A stretch of 64,000 nucleotides of DNA from Epichloe hybrida (GCA_019022495.1 JAFEKR010000019.1:496001-560000); one strand, 5' to 3'. Shown: positions 1-11,970, numbered from the stretch's first letter. A program made the numbers and translations. The notes: a model not told the origin generated them from the letters alone.

Positions 1-940
1 CAAAATTTATGGCGTAGTTTCAACAGTTTGTTATAACTTAGGATTTCTTAAAAATATTTAGCGTAAAGCTAAACAAATTTCTAATAAGCTAAAATATGTT
101 AAATTTAAAGAAACCTTTAATATGATTGCGCACGAAATATTATAAACGAACCCAAAAATGTTAGTGTCAGCTTTTTAAGCCTAAATGACCCACATTTGTA
201 GTTGATAACGTTAATACATGTATTTCTTTGAGTGCCCGAAGGCGCCAACGAGGTCACGGGACCCACATCTGCCTCGATAGCATGCGGGGACCTTCTAAAC
301 ACCCCTAATAGCTCCCGTTAAACGCGTTTACAAGGAGCATTCTTAATGCAACGATTTAATCATAGCTGCTTAAGATAAGAATAGTGATGTTCTTTACGGA
401 TTAGAACCTCTTCAAAGCGGCCGCTAGGAGAGGCTTGACGCAGGCAACCCGCGCCCGCGAGAGCTGCAATGTGGGTGATGTAGCTCTTTGTACTAAGAGA
501 AATTGCTAAGACTTGTATTGTAGACTTTACAGTACGATTTCAATGGGAAATTAAGTGCCTCTTATCCTTTCTTAGGTCTAATTAGCCCGATAGCACTAAT
601 TAGTTTAAAAGAAAGTAAGCAACTACTGCCCACGTGCACTGGCCCGTGACTCGACGCCGCCATGCAGGCCGTGATTGGGGAAGCGTCGGGCTGCACTTGA
701 CCCTGTCTGCGTCCGAGGCAGACGCGCAGACGCGCAGGCGTGCGGCCAGGGCCACGACTCTGAATCTAATCTGGCTGGCTGGCGCCTCGTCTGCGACACA
801 GCTTCGACAAATGAGCACACAGTGCACACAGTGCCAATGCAGCTAAGTTGGCCGTCATGCCGTTTCGCCATGTATGATTACCCTTTAGAACGCGCTGGTC
901 TACCGCATAGAGTGAACAATCAATTTCTCACATCAGGGTG
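1..940. other. Left-edge stretch without a supported gene
   Basis: The first ~400 bases are AT-rich with many TA steps, like the degraded repeats further right. From ~420 the base composition becomes normal. Short open frames on both strands at 600-990 overlap one another, have no recognisable domain and no splice structure, so I call none of them. The 3' flank of the Sae2-like gene lies at the right end. Confidence 0.6.
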
Positions 941-3049
941 TCATTCATCCATGAACTTCCACCTCCCACTGGGCCTTAAAGCCTCGCGGTAACGTTCTGT
1001 TATCGCTTGCTTAGTTCTCTTCGCTGCCTCCTGTCTGTCGGCCTCCAATTGCTGAGTATTGGGAAAGTCGGCATCCCAAAACCCCGGAGGACTCTGCATG
1101 CGGGAAAACCTATGTCTGTGTTTGCCATATTTATTTGCTAGCTCTTGAGTCTTTGCTTCGACCCACAACGCCAACCTTTCTTCTTTATTCATGGTAGCGA
1201 GCCGGTACGAGGAATCTCCAAGGTAATCTTCCAATAGCTTTTGCTCCTCCTGTCGCTGTGATGAAGAAAGTGGCGGATCGGGCCGCTGTGAAATTGCCAG
1301 AGCTCTGAAATGTTTTCCACAACAGTGCATATCAACGCATCCGGGCAAACATAGTCTATCCGCCCTGTCCCTGACGACCTCGGAGAAAGCAAAGTCGTGG
1401 CCCTCATTGGCAGAAGGGTTTATTTTGAAGTCGTCTAAGCGAAGGTCCGAAGGCGCTTTATTTCGCAATATACCCAACGCTCGTCGTTGGCCTAATTTTG
1501 GCATCGCAGCACGCGAGCTGTGTTCACCGTTGTGATTCGCGGCTGATGCATGTGAATCAGGCATTGATATATTGCCTTTGTTTTCACTTTTTTCGAATGG
1601 AAGCTGTCGGCGTCCAGGAACGCGGAGTGCTGGTCCCCGCGCAGGAGTTACCAGCTTGTTTCTCGTTGGCGTTGCCGTTGTTATGACGTCCGCTTCTTCG
1701 ATTGCTCCGTCAAGAAGCATGTCTAGCCTACTCTTAGCTGACTTAGCTCGATTATCCCTCAATGTCTTCGTGGAATTTGCTGCATCAAGGGCACAGTCCT
1801 CGGATGTTGGAACGCCAATAGCAAGTTGACGCCTGCGATCTTTAGTGCCAAATTTGTCAATTGTAGACCGGATGAGCCGAATGTTGCCATCAAGAGGCAT
1901 CAATGCCGAGTTTTGACGTGGTAGTCTGGCGGAATGTGAATATAGTGGTGCCTCAGTGGCTACAGGAGTAAGGGCCCCAAGCTTGATGCGAATCAAATTT
2001 TCTGTTTGGGGTTCGCCCCGATCTAGTAGTTGGCGCTTCCTGGGCGTTTGCACCTTCTGAGCTATATCTCCCAGGTCGAGGCTTTCTAGCGTGTGAGGTT
2101 TTGCAGTCGGTATTGACATGATCGGACTGGAACTACCGTTCAACTCGGATTTGACGAGCGGGTTGGGGACTACACCCACCTCGTCATCGGCGCGTTTCCG
2201 TTTCCTGACCTCACGCTCTGTGACGATCTCTGGAACGTCGGAAGACGGCTCTTGCTTCACTACACTGTTGCCATCTTTGCCATGGAGCGGATGGGCTTCG
2301 AGAGGTTGGGAAATCGAGTCAGACGGTTGACCTTGTGTTGTTTGCGAGCTTGTACCTGGCGCGAGAGGTGTTTCTCTATTCGGCACCGAGTTCAGCAATA
2401 AATCTGGCAGCTCTGGTTCGCCTTCTGGCGGGCCATTATCTGATACGAAACTGAGCGCAGGATCAAAAACTCCATCCTCGGCGTCCATTGCTGTGGCAGA
2501 CGGTATTTCTATGCGAGGCGCTTGATGATCCAGGATATGAATACCATATTGCTTTTCAGCCGCCCGCAACTTTGTATTGAGATACTCTGCGTGTCGAGCC
2601 CATTGACTCCTCTCGATTCTTCTCCTTTGCAAGGCATCTTTCGCTGTTTTGAAATTCGCTGCGAGGGCATGATATCTCCGCAATACCTTAGAGCAGTTCC
2701 CTCTGCAGCGTGAGGTAGCACGAGGTATCGGTACTTTCGATGAAGTGGAACTTTTTGGATTGGCAGAAGCCACAGTGGCTGGCCTAGACGATGCATTCTC
2801 GACTGTCGAAGACTCATCTGTTCCGGTCAAACTTCTCAGAGAAGACTGTAATTCTGCCAGTTGCCCATGCAAAGCCTCATTTTCCGCTCGCAGCTTCTCA
2901 ATTGTATCCATTTGTGCCAGAATTGTTTCATCGGACTTGGAAGTCTCAGCTCGCTGTTCTTCCAGAAGACCTACCTCAATCTGGTCACAAACACCGGACA
3001 GAGCTTCAAAAAGAGCCTCGCGGCCTCGCCGAAATCGGTCAGTTGCCAT
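941..3049 (-). CDS. Sae2/Ctp1/CtIP-like DNA end-resection factor
   Basis: Single-exon frame of 702 residues. The C-terminus carries the family signature. A CxxxC-type cluster (CLPGCVDMHCCGKHFRALA, residues ~567-585) is followed by the KHRHRF box (~643-648) and the PPGFWDADFPNTQ segment just after it. This matches the Sae2/CtIP/Ctp1 C-terminal domain, which activates the Mre11 nuclease of the MRX/MRN complex for processing of double-strand breaks in the nucleus. Residues ~37-75 form a likely coiled coil, as expected for the tetramerising N-terminus of the family. The middle (~80-560) is low-complexity and polar, with several S/T-P and S/T-Q sites that could be phosphorylated (inference). The start at 3049 is the first ATG after upstream stops. 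It is divergent from the Gis2-like gene, sharing a 1.25 kb interval. Recognition rests on the C-terminal motifs only. Confidence 0.85.
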   Translation of the reverse strand: MATDRFRRGREALFEALSGVCDQIEVGLLEEQRAETSKSDETILAQMDTIEKLRAENEALHGQLAELQSSLRSLTGTDESSTVENASSRPATVASANPKSSTSSKVPIPRATSRCRGNCSKVLRRYHALAANFKTAKDALQRRRIERSQWARHAEYLNTKLRAAEKQYGIHILDHQAPRIEIPSATAMDAEDGVFDPALSFVSDNGPPEGEPELPDLLLNSVPNRETPLAPGTSSQTTQGQPSDSISQPLEAHPLHGKDGNSVVKQEPSSDVPEIVTEREVRKRKRADDEVGVVPNPLVKSELNGSSSPIMSIPTAKPHTLESLDLGDIAQKVQTPRKRQLLDRGEPQTENLIRIKLGALTPVATEAPLYSHSARLPRQNSALMPLDGNIRLIRSTIDKFGTKDRRRQLAIGVPTSEDCALDAANSTKTLRDNRAKSAKSRLDMLLDGAIEEADVITTATPTRNKLVTPARGPALRVPGRRQLPFEKSENKGNISMPDSHASAANHNGEHSSRAAMPKLGQRRALGILRNKAPSDLRLDDFKINPSANEGHDFAFSEVVRDRADRLCLPGCVDMHCCGKHFRALAISQRPDPPLSSSQRQEEQKLLEDYLGDSSYRLATMNKEERLALWVEAKTQELANKYGKHRHRFSRMQSPPGFWDADFPNTQQLEADRQEAAKRTKQAITERYREALRPSGRWKFMDE

Positions 3050-4296
3050 GTTGTAGCTTTATCGTCACAGTCGCTTTCACATAGCATAGTAGTGATTGTA
3101 GTGCCGAGTGTTGTGCTAAGTGGTAGGTTTCACCAGCGGGGGATTTGCGGGACGCGTCGCAGCTTGATAAGCCCTCGCCACGCGTTCACCCGAGCACGTG
3201 ACCCAAAGTGATGGTCATTTTCGCGAGTATTCCGTTCTGTCAGAGGGAATGTGAGGCTATTAGATGCATTTGGATGCGTTTAGATGCGTGGATGGCCGAG
3301 CAAAGGACTACGTTAAAGAAAGGACGCCCATGATTGAGCGCAGTTGCGCGTGAGCAGAGTGACCGTTTTGCTCGCGCGTCATGTTCGTGTTCGGCACGTC
3401 CGAGGTTCACTGCTATTATGTGTGCGACTCTGGATGTGTAGAATCCGTAATCCGTACTATTAACAGCCGCGGAGTGGGTATCAGCGCAGACAACAGGAAC
3501 ACCGGGACATCGGGCGCGCCTGGCAACTGACAGTTATGTCAGACAGAGATTTGACAGCTGTTGCCAGCTGGCCAGTTAGTCATGCTATGCGACTCATTCC
3601 CTCACGTTTATGCAGGTTGGAACGAATATCAACTCCGAACTCTTTCTCCACATGGGCTCGAAATCTCACATCTTCCCTGACATTGGAATCTCCGTCACGC
3701 TTCGCGCCGAATCAGAACAAGTTTGGAGGTCTACTAGACGCAACTTTTGTCATCAGTTGACCTCTCAACAACCTCAATTCTGCCCCGCTTTCACTGAAGT
3801 GCCACTCGCTCGACGCCACGCTCGGCCTTGGACACTTGTTCTAGCCACAACAATATTGCTTTCTGCTCGCCGCCTCTTGGTCTCGAGCGGCTTGTTTGCT
3901 CCTTGCCTGGTACTGTGCGGCGAAGAATGAGCCCCGCTAAACTACCGTTAACGCCAAAAACTTTTCCCATCTTCAACCTCACCACTACAGAATCCGAATC
4001 TGCTTACTTTCATGTCGCCTGTCAATTGCCGAATTTCCATCAATTGATCATCATCTCCAAGTCTTAGTTATATTGTAAGTTTATCATCGCCGGAGACCAC
4101 TTTTCTGAGCCCCTTTGGCCTCTGATCAATACGACACAAACTTTTATTATCCTCTCAACAATATATCTGCCGTCCCACCCACAGAAATCATGTTGCCTTG
4201 GGAAATTTATATTACAGTACCACGAAATGATCGATTGCTGAGTTACTGACCGAAAAGTAAGAAAACAGAAACCAGTTTTCGATCACCTCTAACAAA
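3050..4296. promoter_or_regulatory. Divergent promoter interval between Sae2-like and Gis2-like genes
   Basis: No gene is supported. The part nearest 4297 (about 3640-4290) is rich in C/T runs, as in many fungal leaders, and may hold a transcribed 5' UTR of the zinc-knuckle gene. Open frames at 3536-4067 overlap in different frames and show no domain. Confidence 0.5.
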
Positions 4297-5316
4297 ATGG
4301 AATTTACTCCCAACACTGGTGGTGCTACTCGTGGAGCCTGCTATTCTTGTGCGTTTGGTCCAATTCTTCCTCTTCCCGCCACCCTTTTTCCCCAGTCAAC
4401 GTGCCTTTGCCGAGAATCGTGAGAAAGAAATTAGCAAGCCCCATCGTTTTTCCATGATCAAACTTCTAACATTATTTGACGAAGGTGGCAATCCTGGACA
4501 CCAGGTACAATTTGATCTTGTGGTAAAATTTATACGTCTTGAAATTGACACGTCGACTTAGGCCCGCGACTGTCCTTCCAAAGGCCCTGCTAAGTGGTAA
4601 GGTAGTTGAGCATCCTTAACTCACTGTATCACGAGACTGACCAAGTAACATAGCTACAACTGCGGAGGTACGCTCCTGACCAATTCTCACCGTGCTCATG
4701 GGCTGTAAGCTAACTACAAGCCTAGGCGAGGGCCACATGAGTGAGTGACTGAACAGTCGTCCTTTTACATGCTCTTATGCTAACTTTTGCAGGCCGCGAT
4801 TGCTCAGAGCCCATGAAGGACAACAAGTCCTGCTACAAATGTGGACAGGCTGGACACATTTCCCGTGAATGCCCTCTTGGAGGGGGTCCTGCTGCTGGTG
4901 GCCAGGCAACTGAGTGCTACAAGGTAAATCGACCGTGCCCGATCACCTTTGACGAACAGAGCTAACACTTTTGTAGTGTGGCGAGAGAGGTCACATTGCC
5001 CGAAACTGCTCTAAGGCTGGCGGTTCCTATGGCGGCTCTTTCGGTGGCGGCTACGGTGGTGGTGCTGGCAAAACCTGCTACTCTTGCGGCGGCTTCGGCC
5101 ACATGTCCCGTACGTATCCTGCCCATTCTCACTCTCAGATTCCTCAGATAGTCTCTAACACTATCCACAGGAGAATGTGTCAACGGCATGAAATGCTACA
5201 ACTGCGGCGAGTCTGGCCACTACTCCCGTGACTGCCCTAAGGAATCGTCCGGTGGCGAGAAAATCTGCTACAAGTGCCAGCAGGCCGGTCATGTCCAGTC
5301 TGCATGCCCCAACTAA
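4297..5316 (+). CDS. Seven CCHC zinc-knuckle nucleic-acid-binding protein (Gis2/Byr3/CNBP type), 8 exons
   Basis: I join exons 4297-4348, 4485-4504, 4562-4596, 4654-4667, 4726-4740, 4793-4923, 4977-5109 and 5171-5316 (546 nt, 181 residues, in frame throughout). All introns are GT..AG, 52-136 bp. The spliced protein has seven CX2CX4HX4C knuckles, e.g. [14 protein letters not shown] and [15 protein letters not shown] Gly/Ser/Tyr-rich linker lies between knuckles 4 and 5, and the protein ends shortly after knuckle 7 ([14 protein letters not shown]). This is the Gis2 (budding yeast)/Byr3 (fission yeast)/CNBP architecture. These are single-stranded nucleic-acid binders acting in mRNA translation and stress granules. 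Exons 2, 4 and 5 are only 20, 14 and 15 nt, so simple gene finders will lose the first two knuckles. The start is supported because the first knuckle begins only 14 residues in. Confidence 0.9.
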
Positions 5317-6172
5317 AGAGACTTTTAAAAAATTTCGCATGGTGGCCTTGGAATACTTCCACTTCCTCACTGAACAGGAAGAAATATGGCGTGGCAGCTC
5401 CATGATACCCACGACGAATATGCTATGTTTTCGATTCGCTTGTTTTTTTTTCTCACATCATTCATGCCATAAATCATTTCACATGCCGACTCATTTCCTT
5501 TGTCGCTTCGGACTTTCGCACTCCAATCAATCTCAAAAGTTTATTTTGTATCGGCAGCTTTCAGCCTCCATGCGTCGGCTTTGGGTTGAATCAGTTGTTG
5601 TCGGCTCGCCTGGCAATTAAGTCGTTGACTCTTCGCTACGGAACTGGAATGGGGGGCTGACGTTGAATCTTGGGTCTCGTGCCAGTGACATGCCATGAAC
5701 TGAACAATTAGTATTGGAAGAGGAGCAGCATTTGTGATTTGCCTACGGAGACGAAGTGTCCATAAGCTAGTTCTCGCTTATTCTTCTATGATGAAGTTGC
5801 GAGGACGAAAGAATTGGAACACTTGATGGTCGTTATTGATAAGGGAATTACGTTGTCTTGAAATGACCATGACTGCTTGTGAAACAACGTAAGCCAGTGA
5901 GTGCCTGTGCACGACAAAGTGACGCAACTTTCTTTCACTGAATGAATGAATGAATGAATGAATGAATGAATGCACGCGAGTCACGCGCGCAAGAACTCTG
6001 CCCGATCGAAATACACCGTTGGCAACGAAGTCCATAGCCACAGCACTTTGCAGCCGTCGTTTGCGAATCCAAATTTGTACATAAAATCTCAAATACCCAA
6101 TTAGGCTGCTACAGTGAATTTTAGTTGCATAGCATACAAAACACCCGACAATCCAACCCAGCTTATCTAAAT
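5317..6172. other. Convergent 3' interval
   Basis: This is the interval between the 3' ends of the zinc-knuckle gene (+) and the acyl-CoA dehydrogenase gene (-). No gene is supported. It holds a tetranucleotide microsatellite (5939-5972). Confidence 0.6.
5939..5972. repeat. (TGAA)n microsatellite
   Basis: About eight and a half uninterrupted TGAA units in the convergent intergenic space. Confidence 0.95.
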
Positions 6173-7910
6173 CTATAACATAGCCTTGGGGAAGTTCTTG
6201 ACAGCCTGTCGAACGCCCAAATCGCCCAAAATCTCTTCAGCACCCCCCAGAATGGAATCGAACTTGTAAGTACGATGGAACATCTCGATATGCTTCCCCA
6301 TTCCAGTCTGTGTCAGACCACGACCTCCCCAAATCTGGACAGCTTCATCGGCAAGCTCATGAGCGGTACGTGTGATGCTCATTTTGAGAAGGCCGATGGG
6401 ACCAGCAAGGTGCTGAGCCTGCAACTTGTACGGCATATGGCACATTTGGTACGTGACGGTTTCGAGCCATGACTGATTAGCCTCCACAAGAGAAATCATC
6501 TTGGCGAGTCTAGAAACGCAAGCGGCGTCAGTACGAGTCGAAAATTGAACAGGCATGCTTCAGTGGGATTATCTTACTTTTGCCGAATGACAGGCTGATC
6601 GATGAGACGTTTGCCGAAGACGAGACGCTGGTTGGCCCACTTCAAGCACTCTTCCACAATCATCCTGGAGACGCGAATGGAGCCGCCTGTCCAGTGATTA
6701 GTGCTCTCCTCTTGCCGGATTCTTCGTTGTTCGATATAACTCACAAGCCATGGTCCAACGTTCGTGGTTGAAGTTGCTGAGTATCACGTGGATACCCTTA
6801 TTTTCCTCGCCCAAGAGGTTCTCGACGGGGACTTTGACGTTGTCAAAGGTGACATAACTAGTTCCGGCGGCGGGGGAGTATGACGTCTTGATAGGCTTGG
6901 TCTCGACACCCTCGCCTCTCTCGATCAATAGCACACTTAGGCCCTTCCCGGTTCGGACACCAGTGACAAAGTAGTCGCAGAAAGTTCCGTTGGTGATCCA
7001 CTTCTTGGTGCCATTGACAATCTGGAGCTTATTAGAGGATTGCTTCCTGAAGACGCGCAAAGTCTCATTCTGAGGTGAGAAAACTTACAAAGTGCTTGCC
7101 ATCAGGAGTTCTCTCAGCGGTGGTTCTAAGACCAGCAACATCAGAGCCAGCGAAAGCTTCAGTGATGGCAAGGCAGAGTTTCTTTTTGCCACTGAACACA
7201 GATTCGGCAATGGTCTTTTTCCAGGCCTCATCGTTGGCGAAGTTGAGGACAGCGGTGAGACCGATTGTCATGCCAGCCATGTTACCATCTTGGAAACCTC
7301 TCGTCATGGTTCTGCTAAACTCCTGAGCGACAATCAGGTCGTGGAAATAGTCAAACTCCTCGCCTTTGACGGCGCCATCCAACAGATCAACGCCATGAAG
7401 GTGCTTTCCAGGGCCGAGTCTCATGTGAAGAATTCCCTTTCTGCTCATTAGATCGATCATGTCCTGGCTGATGTGGCGGCCGGTGGTTTCACATTCCTGG
7501 GCTTCCGGGAGCAGATGCTTGTCAGTAAACTCTCGCAGGGCCTTCTGCAGTCGACGATGAGAGTCGCTGTAGTACGGGTTTTTGAAATGCTGGACCAGCC
7601 ACAGGGGTTCAGCGTAAGGAACAGGGCTGAGATCACCAGGCTGGGGCACAATGACCTGGGGCTTCTCCCCCTCTATCGTGCCAATGGCGAGATCGGCGTA
7701 CTTTGTGAGGACTTCTTGGCGATGGAGGTTGTAAAATGCTGTGGTGGCATCCTGACCGGCAACCTGGTGAAGAACACTCTCACCACCTGGATGGGCCATG
7801 ACGAATTCGGAGAGGTCATAGACGATGCTATCTATGACACACCACAAAGAATCCTCCGTGGTGTGTTCCCGCACCTCGTCGCGAGTGAAGGTTTTTGCTG
7901 GGGGCGCCAT
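6173..7910 (-). CDS. Acyl-CoA dehydrogenase with N-terminal cytochrome b5 domain
   Basis: I join complement(7089-7910, 6745-7021, 6578-6686, 6173-6509). Introns are 67, 58 and 68 bp with GT..AG ends, and the total is 1545 nt or 514 residues. Residues ~5-80 are a cytochrome b5 fold with the haem-ligand HPGG motif (AHPGGESVLHQVAGQDAT) and the second His in YNLHRQEV. After a linker comes an acyl-CoA dehydrogenase: the N-terminal helical domain, the LAITEAFAGSD segment of the middle domain, NGTKKWITNG, and the C-terminal helical domain with QIWGGRGLTQTG and GGAEEILGDLG. The fused protein should oxidise an acyl-CoA using FAD, with the b5 domain as a built-in electron carrier. The substrate cannot be told. 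I chose the ATG at 7910 because the b5 domain starts right after it. An in-frame ATG at 8051 would add 47 residues of unconserved look. No peroxisomal -SKL end is present (it ends AML). Confidence 0.85.
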
Positions 7911-8625
7911 CTCGGTTGCTTGCGAAGATTGAAGGTTCTGACTGACAGCTGAGAAAGATGTGTACGTCGAAAGAGCATCCAAGTAGTGTGAAGACTGAGA
8001 AGCCATGCTCGCCAACGCCAAGTCCAGCTGGTTGCCTCGGTCTGTGGTCACTGGTGGAGGCGTGACGTCGGCGAAGCTGCGAATTGCAACGTCTTTGATT
8101 GGCCAAGAAATTGACAGGAGCTCCTCCGCCCCGCAACACAGGCCTGTTGTGGCTTACATGCATGCATGCATGCTTGCTTGTTGGTCTTGCCTTCCATTTC
8201 GATATGAAGCGAAGAAGGTATTCACTTACCCAATATCTACCTATGTAGGTAGGTAGGTAGGTGCAGAGTAGTTGGCACAATTCTTTCCCACTTACTTTTC
8301 AGGTTCCAGACTTCCATCATAGATTTGATTCCATTGTTTGGGTATGAAGTGGAAAATTTCTCCGTTAAATTTAAAACATGCAAAACATGCCCCAGATTTC
8401 ATGCACTGCGGTGTCACAGCAAGCGATTCGCGTCAACCGATCTGTCACACTTGAGAAATGAGAATCAAACACAGTAACAAGAAAAGGTGCAACTTTCTCA
8501 GCGATGCCCTCATTCCCTTTACTTGGCTATAGCACAGTTCCGAGATAGAACGCAATATACATGCAACGCACGATCCTGTCAAAAGGTAGCTATGTTTGCT
8601 ATTCGGTTTACTGACACTCATTTCT
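7911..8625. other. Intergenic, with two microsatellites
   Basis: 5' flank of the dehydrogenase and 3' flank of the Zn2Cys6 gene. It contains an (ATGC)n tract at 8158-8173 and a (TAGG)n tract at 8244-8262. Nothing else is supported. Confidence 0.6.
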
Positions 8626-11051
8626 TCAGTAACCCAGCCAGTCAGCTTCTGGATCTGGCGCCGCCCCATCTCTTGACTGGTCGCTCCCCATATTCACCAA
8701 CCCTTGTGGTTGGAAAATGCCTTCCTGGCTACTCTGAGACCCTGGGTCAGCAAAAGGCACCTTGGGGTAGTTGAAAAAATCGAAGACTTCGATATGATCG
8801 AGCTCGCCGAGTGACACGGACTGCGATACCGTTCCGTCCAAACCCGAGCTCCGAATGGCTGAAGTCAACTTGACTATTTCGTGAGCATTCCTGATTGGAC
8901 ATTAGTCAGTATTATCGGGGGCCAACGCCAAATTCTCAGAACGATATGGACTCCCTACTTCCGCATAGCTCCAAAGCTGGCCTCTCCTTGCCGCTCTCTT
9001 TGTACAACTCTTGCCAAGATTCTAGCATAGTTATTCGCCACATCCCAGTACTGGCCGACACAGCCAAGAATGTCAATAAAGAAATCGATTTTTGGATCCA
9101 CGGGACAGCCCACTATGGCGGCGTGGACAATTAATAGTCGAGCTGCTGTCCACAGCGAGAATGCAAAGGGCGGCCCGACAAGATCCAAACCATTGGCTTC
9201 GAAGACATCTTGTGTAACGTCTTTCAAACTCTGTACTGCGGACAAACACCTCTGCATGGCGTAATGAGAGGGTACAAAAATGTGTGACCGAACCGTTGGA
9301 TATTCAGCAGACGAATGCAGACGAACAACGGCTGTAACATATGCGCTATGTAGCATGAACCAATTTGCTACTCGACTGGCTGGATCTGAGTGGCACAAGG
9401 CCGATATTCTGCTATACTCGCTCGGTAGACTCTGCAGCCAGCTGTCGAGTGCTGCATCGAGAGATCGGTATGTGTTTCGCCACGCAGTCATTGCTGTTGA
9501 CGATGTCACGTCAATCGGATCTTTCAAGAAGTTGTGAACCTGACTAATAATTCTGAGAATCTCACAGTGATAGGAAAAACTGCCCAGGTTTTCTGGTTTA
9601 TTCACCGCATATCTTGTTACACCATCTTGGCCTGTGGTCGGATTCAATGACCTGGTTTCCACTGGAACATTTCGAGAGAACAAGTCATACGAACAAGGCA
9701 GAACCCGATTCATCTTCGACTCTTCAAGCATAAAATCAAAGCTTGTAGTGGCAACAGTCGCATATCGGTCGAGAAGGTAAACCATCCAACACAGTCGTCT
9801 GCGACCCTCATCTGCTATCCAAGAGTCCGGACGTGGTACTGCAACTCTCCGGATGGCGGAACCCGTCCTCGGTATATCACTCGAGTTTGCAGAAAGATAA
9901 AGACTGCTCTCCTCGCCGAGCCCCAGTTGTCGGACATTCTGTATTAAAATGGACAGCATGTTCCAGCCTCGAGGGCCGTTTGAAGTGCCAAGCTCATCGA
10001 GGGCGAGAATGACCAATGCACGCTGCGCCTCTATGCTGACATGTTCCATGGCATAAATCATGACGGCGTGTTTTGATACTGCATGGTAGTGAGATCGCAT
10101 CTCTGGTGAAAGTCGAGAGTCTTTGAGAAATCGCAAAGTCGTTGCCACGATCGCATGCAGGAGTATTCGATCGACCTCGCTCAAAGATGTCGAGCCAAAG
10201 AAGGTGCCGAATGTTGTCTTCCGATCCAGGATTGGGCACCAGGTGTTGCAATGCTTGAAGTATAAATCAACGAGAGTATATATCATATCTTGTGGAGGTA
10301 GGTCATTACCTCCCGACACAGAAGTTGACGTGCGGAGGGTACTCAGAGGCCGTGGCGGTGTAAATGATTCCACGGCGCCCGGCACTAGAGCTTGGCTAGG
10401 GGTATTCTGTTGAAGACTCTCTGATGAATCGCCATTGCGCCATGAGGGGCTTGAAGAGGCTTGCGCTCGCGGTTGAGCAATTGGCGGCCCTCGTGCTACT
10501 ACAGATATCTGAGTCCCAGGAGTTTCCCGTACAAAGCCATCGAGCTGAGAAGTTGCGTGATGGCTCACGGATGGTGCCAGAGTCTGAGACTGTGGTGGAT
10601 GATCATTTGCGATATGGTCCTCAACTCGTCGCCACAAAGTCTGAAGAAGAGCATCTATCCGGTTGACCTTGGTCTCTAGCTCAAGAGTGAAGCCGATACG
10701 ACTTCCAGGTTTTTGCCTCTCGAGATAGACACATGTCCGGTTGTGTCGCGCACACCAGGAACACGCAGGCTCGGCCCTGTCGCATTTGACTTTCCTGGCT
10801 TTGCACAACTCGCATCTGACGGCATGTCCAAGTCAGTCCTTGCGCATGTCCGGGATGAGCAAGCTGAAGAACGAACGGCACAAATTTACACACGATGTTT
10901 TTTGATACTTCTCACGTTTCCTTTTCTTACCAGCCGTAGCGGGCCCATTTGGCTGGGTGTCTTCACCACTTGACTCGCCGTTGTCGTTACTGAAACCCGA
11001 AATGGACTCATCCTCGGCTGTAAATATCGGGGCTGCGTTTGCGTCTGCCAT
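8626..11051 (-). CDS. Zn2Cys6 fungal-specific transcription factor
   Basis: I join complement(10894-11051, 8959-10815, 8626-8890). Introns are 78 and 68 bp, and the total is 2280 nt or 759 residues. The first intron splits the zinc cluster. Spliced, it reads CX2CX6CX6CX2CX6C (CELCKARKVKC..CSWCARHNRTC) at residues ~54-81, preceded by a basic KKRKREK stretch. A short heptad-like segment (LELETKVNRIDALLQTL) follows and may dimerise. The middle region, from about residue 230, looks like the fungal-specific transcription factor domain (PF04082: LVDLYFKHCNTWCPILDR, then RRLCWMVYLLDRYA). The last exon (8626-8890) is joined by a GTAGGG donor and a CAG acceptor and adds an acidic tail. The gene lies just downstream of the glycerol kinase gene and on the same strand. 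A regulatory role over that cluster is only an inference. Confidence 0.85.
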
Positions 11052-11885
11052 GCTTACCCTTCCTCCCCCCCCTCATGACAATGGACACTCGCTCCACAAT
11101 TGATATCTCAATATCGAGGCTAAATCAGTTGAATAGGAGGAAATTCTGCCAGCTCGCCGAGCCGCCGAGCCGCCGAGCAAGGCGATGTTGTGATGGGGGC
11201 AGCTCCTGAGTTAAGAACCGAGATTAGCAGGAGTGAGGACGATGGCACTATAAAGAACAGTGGTGATTGATCAGGACTTGGGTTGGGAAACTGAGTTCTG
11301 ACGTTTGTAAGTTCTGGTTCGACGCCTTGGGCGAATTTGAACGAGCAATGAGCAAAAAGAGACGTGAGAGAATCCTGTCCCACTTTAACAGTTGTCCCTT
11401 GGAACAGGAACGAACAGGAACGAACAAACAGCATAAAACGCCTCGACGATCGCCCGCCACAATCCAACGATGCACGCACTAAAGCTGTAGACAACTACGG
11501 AGTAGACAACCACTCACACCTGATGCAGCGGCAAATGGTTTCAAACGGTGAGGTGTTGACACCATTCAAGAGACCAGCTGATTGAGGCTGATTGAGCCTG
11601 TTTCCGTTGAGCAGGAGAGTGGCACCAACTTGCACAGAAGAAATTCTCTGCCAATATGTTGCGCGTAGGGATGAGTGGGTGGGGTCGTGGTGAATTAATA
11701 ATTAATAATGCGCGCAATGGGCCCCGTTATTTGGCCACTCACAAGTTACAACAGCAAAGTTGGTTCCCAGTAGACAAGCCTACCCTGGACGCCAACCAGT
11801 GCTTTCTGAGTCCAGAACGTGGTAACCACAAAGTGAAAGCACTGCCGTCTCTTGGCAAACTGCTTTGAGCAGTCCCCCATGATGA

Positions 11886-11914
11886 CAGCCAGCCAGCCAG
11901 CCAGCCAGCCAGCC
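11886..11914. repeat. (AGCC)n microsatellite
   Basis: About seven uninterrupted AGCC units. Confidence 0.9.
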
Positions 11915-11970
11915 TCTACGTGTGGCTGGCCATTTCAGTCCAGCCACGAGCCGTTGAATGGAGTGCTACG

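Noticed and set aside
7911..8051. Longer start of the acyl-CoA dehydrogenase at 8051
   Set aside because: The extra 47 residues show no conserved feature and the b5 domain begins right after the ATG at 7910; not excluded as a targeting extension.
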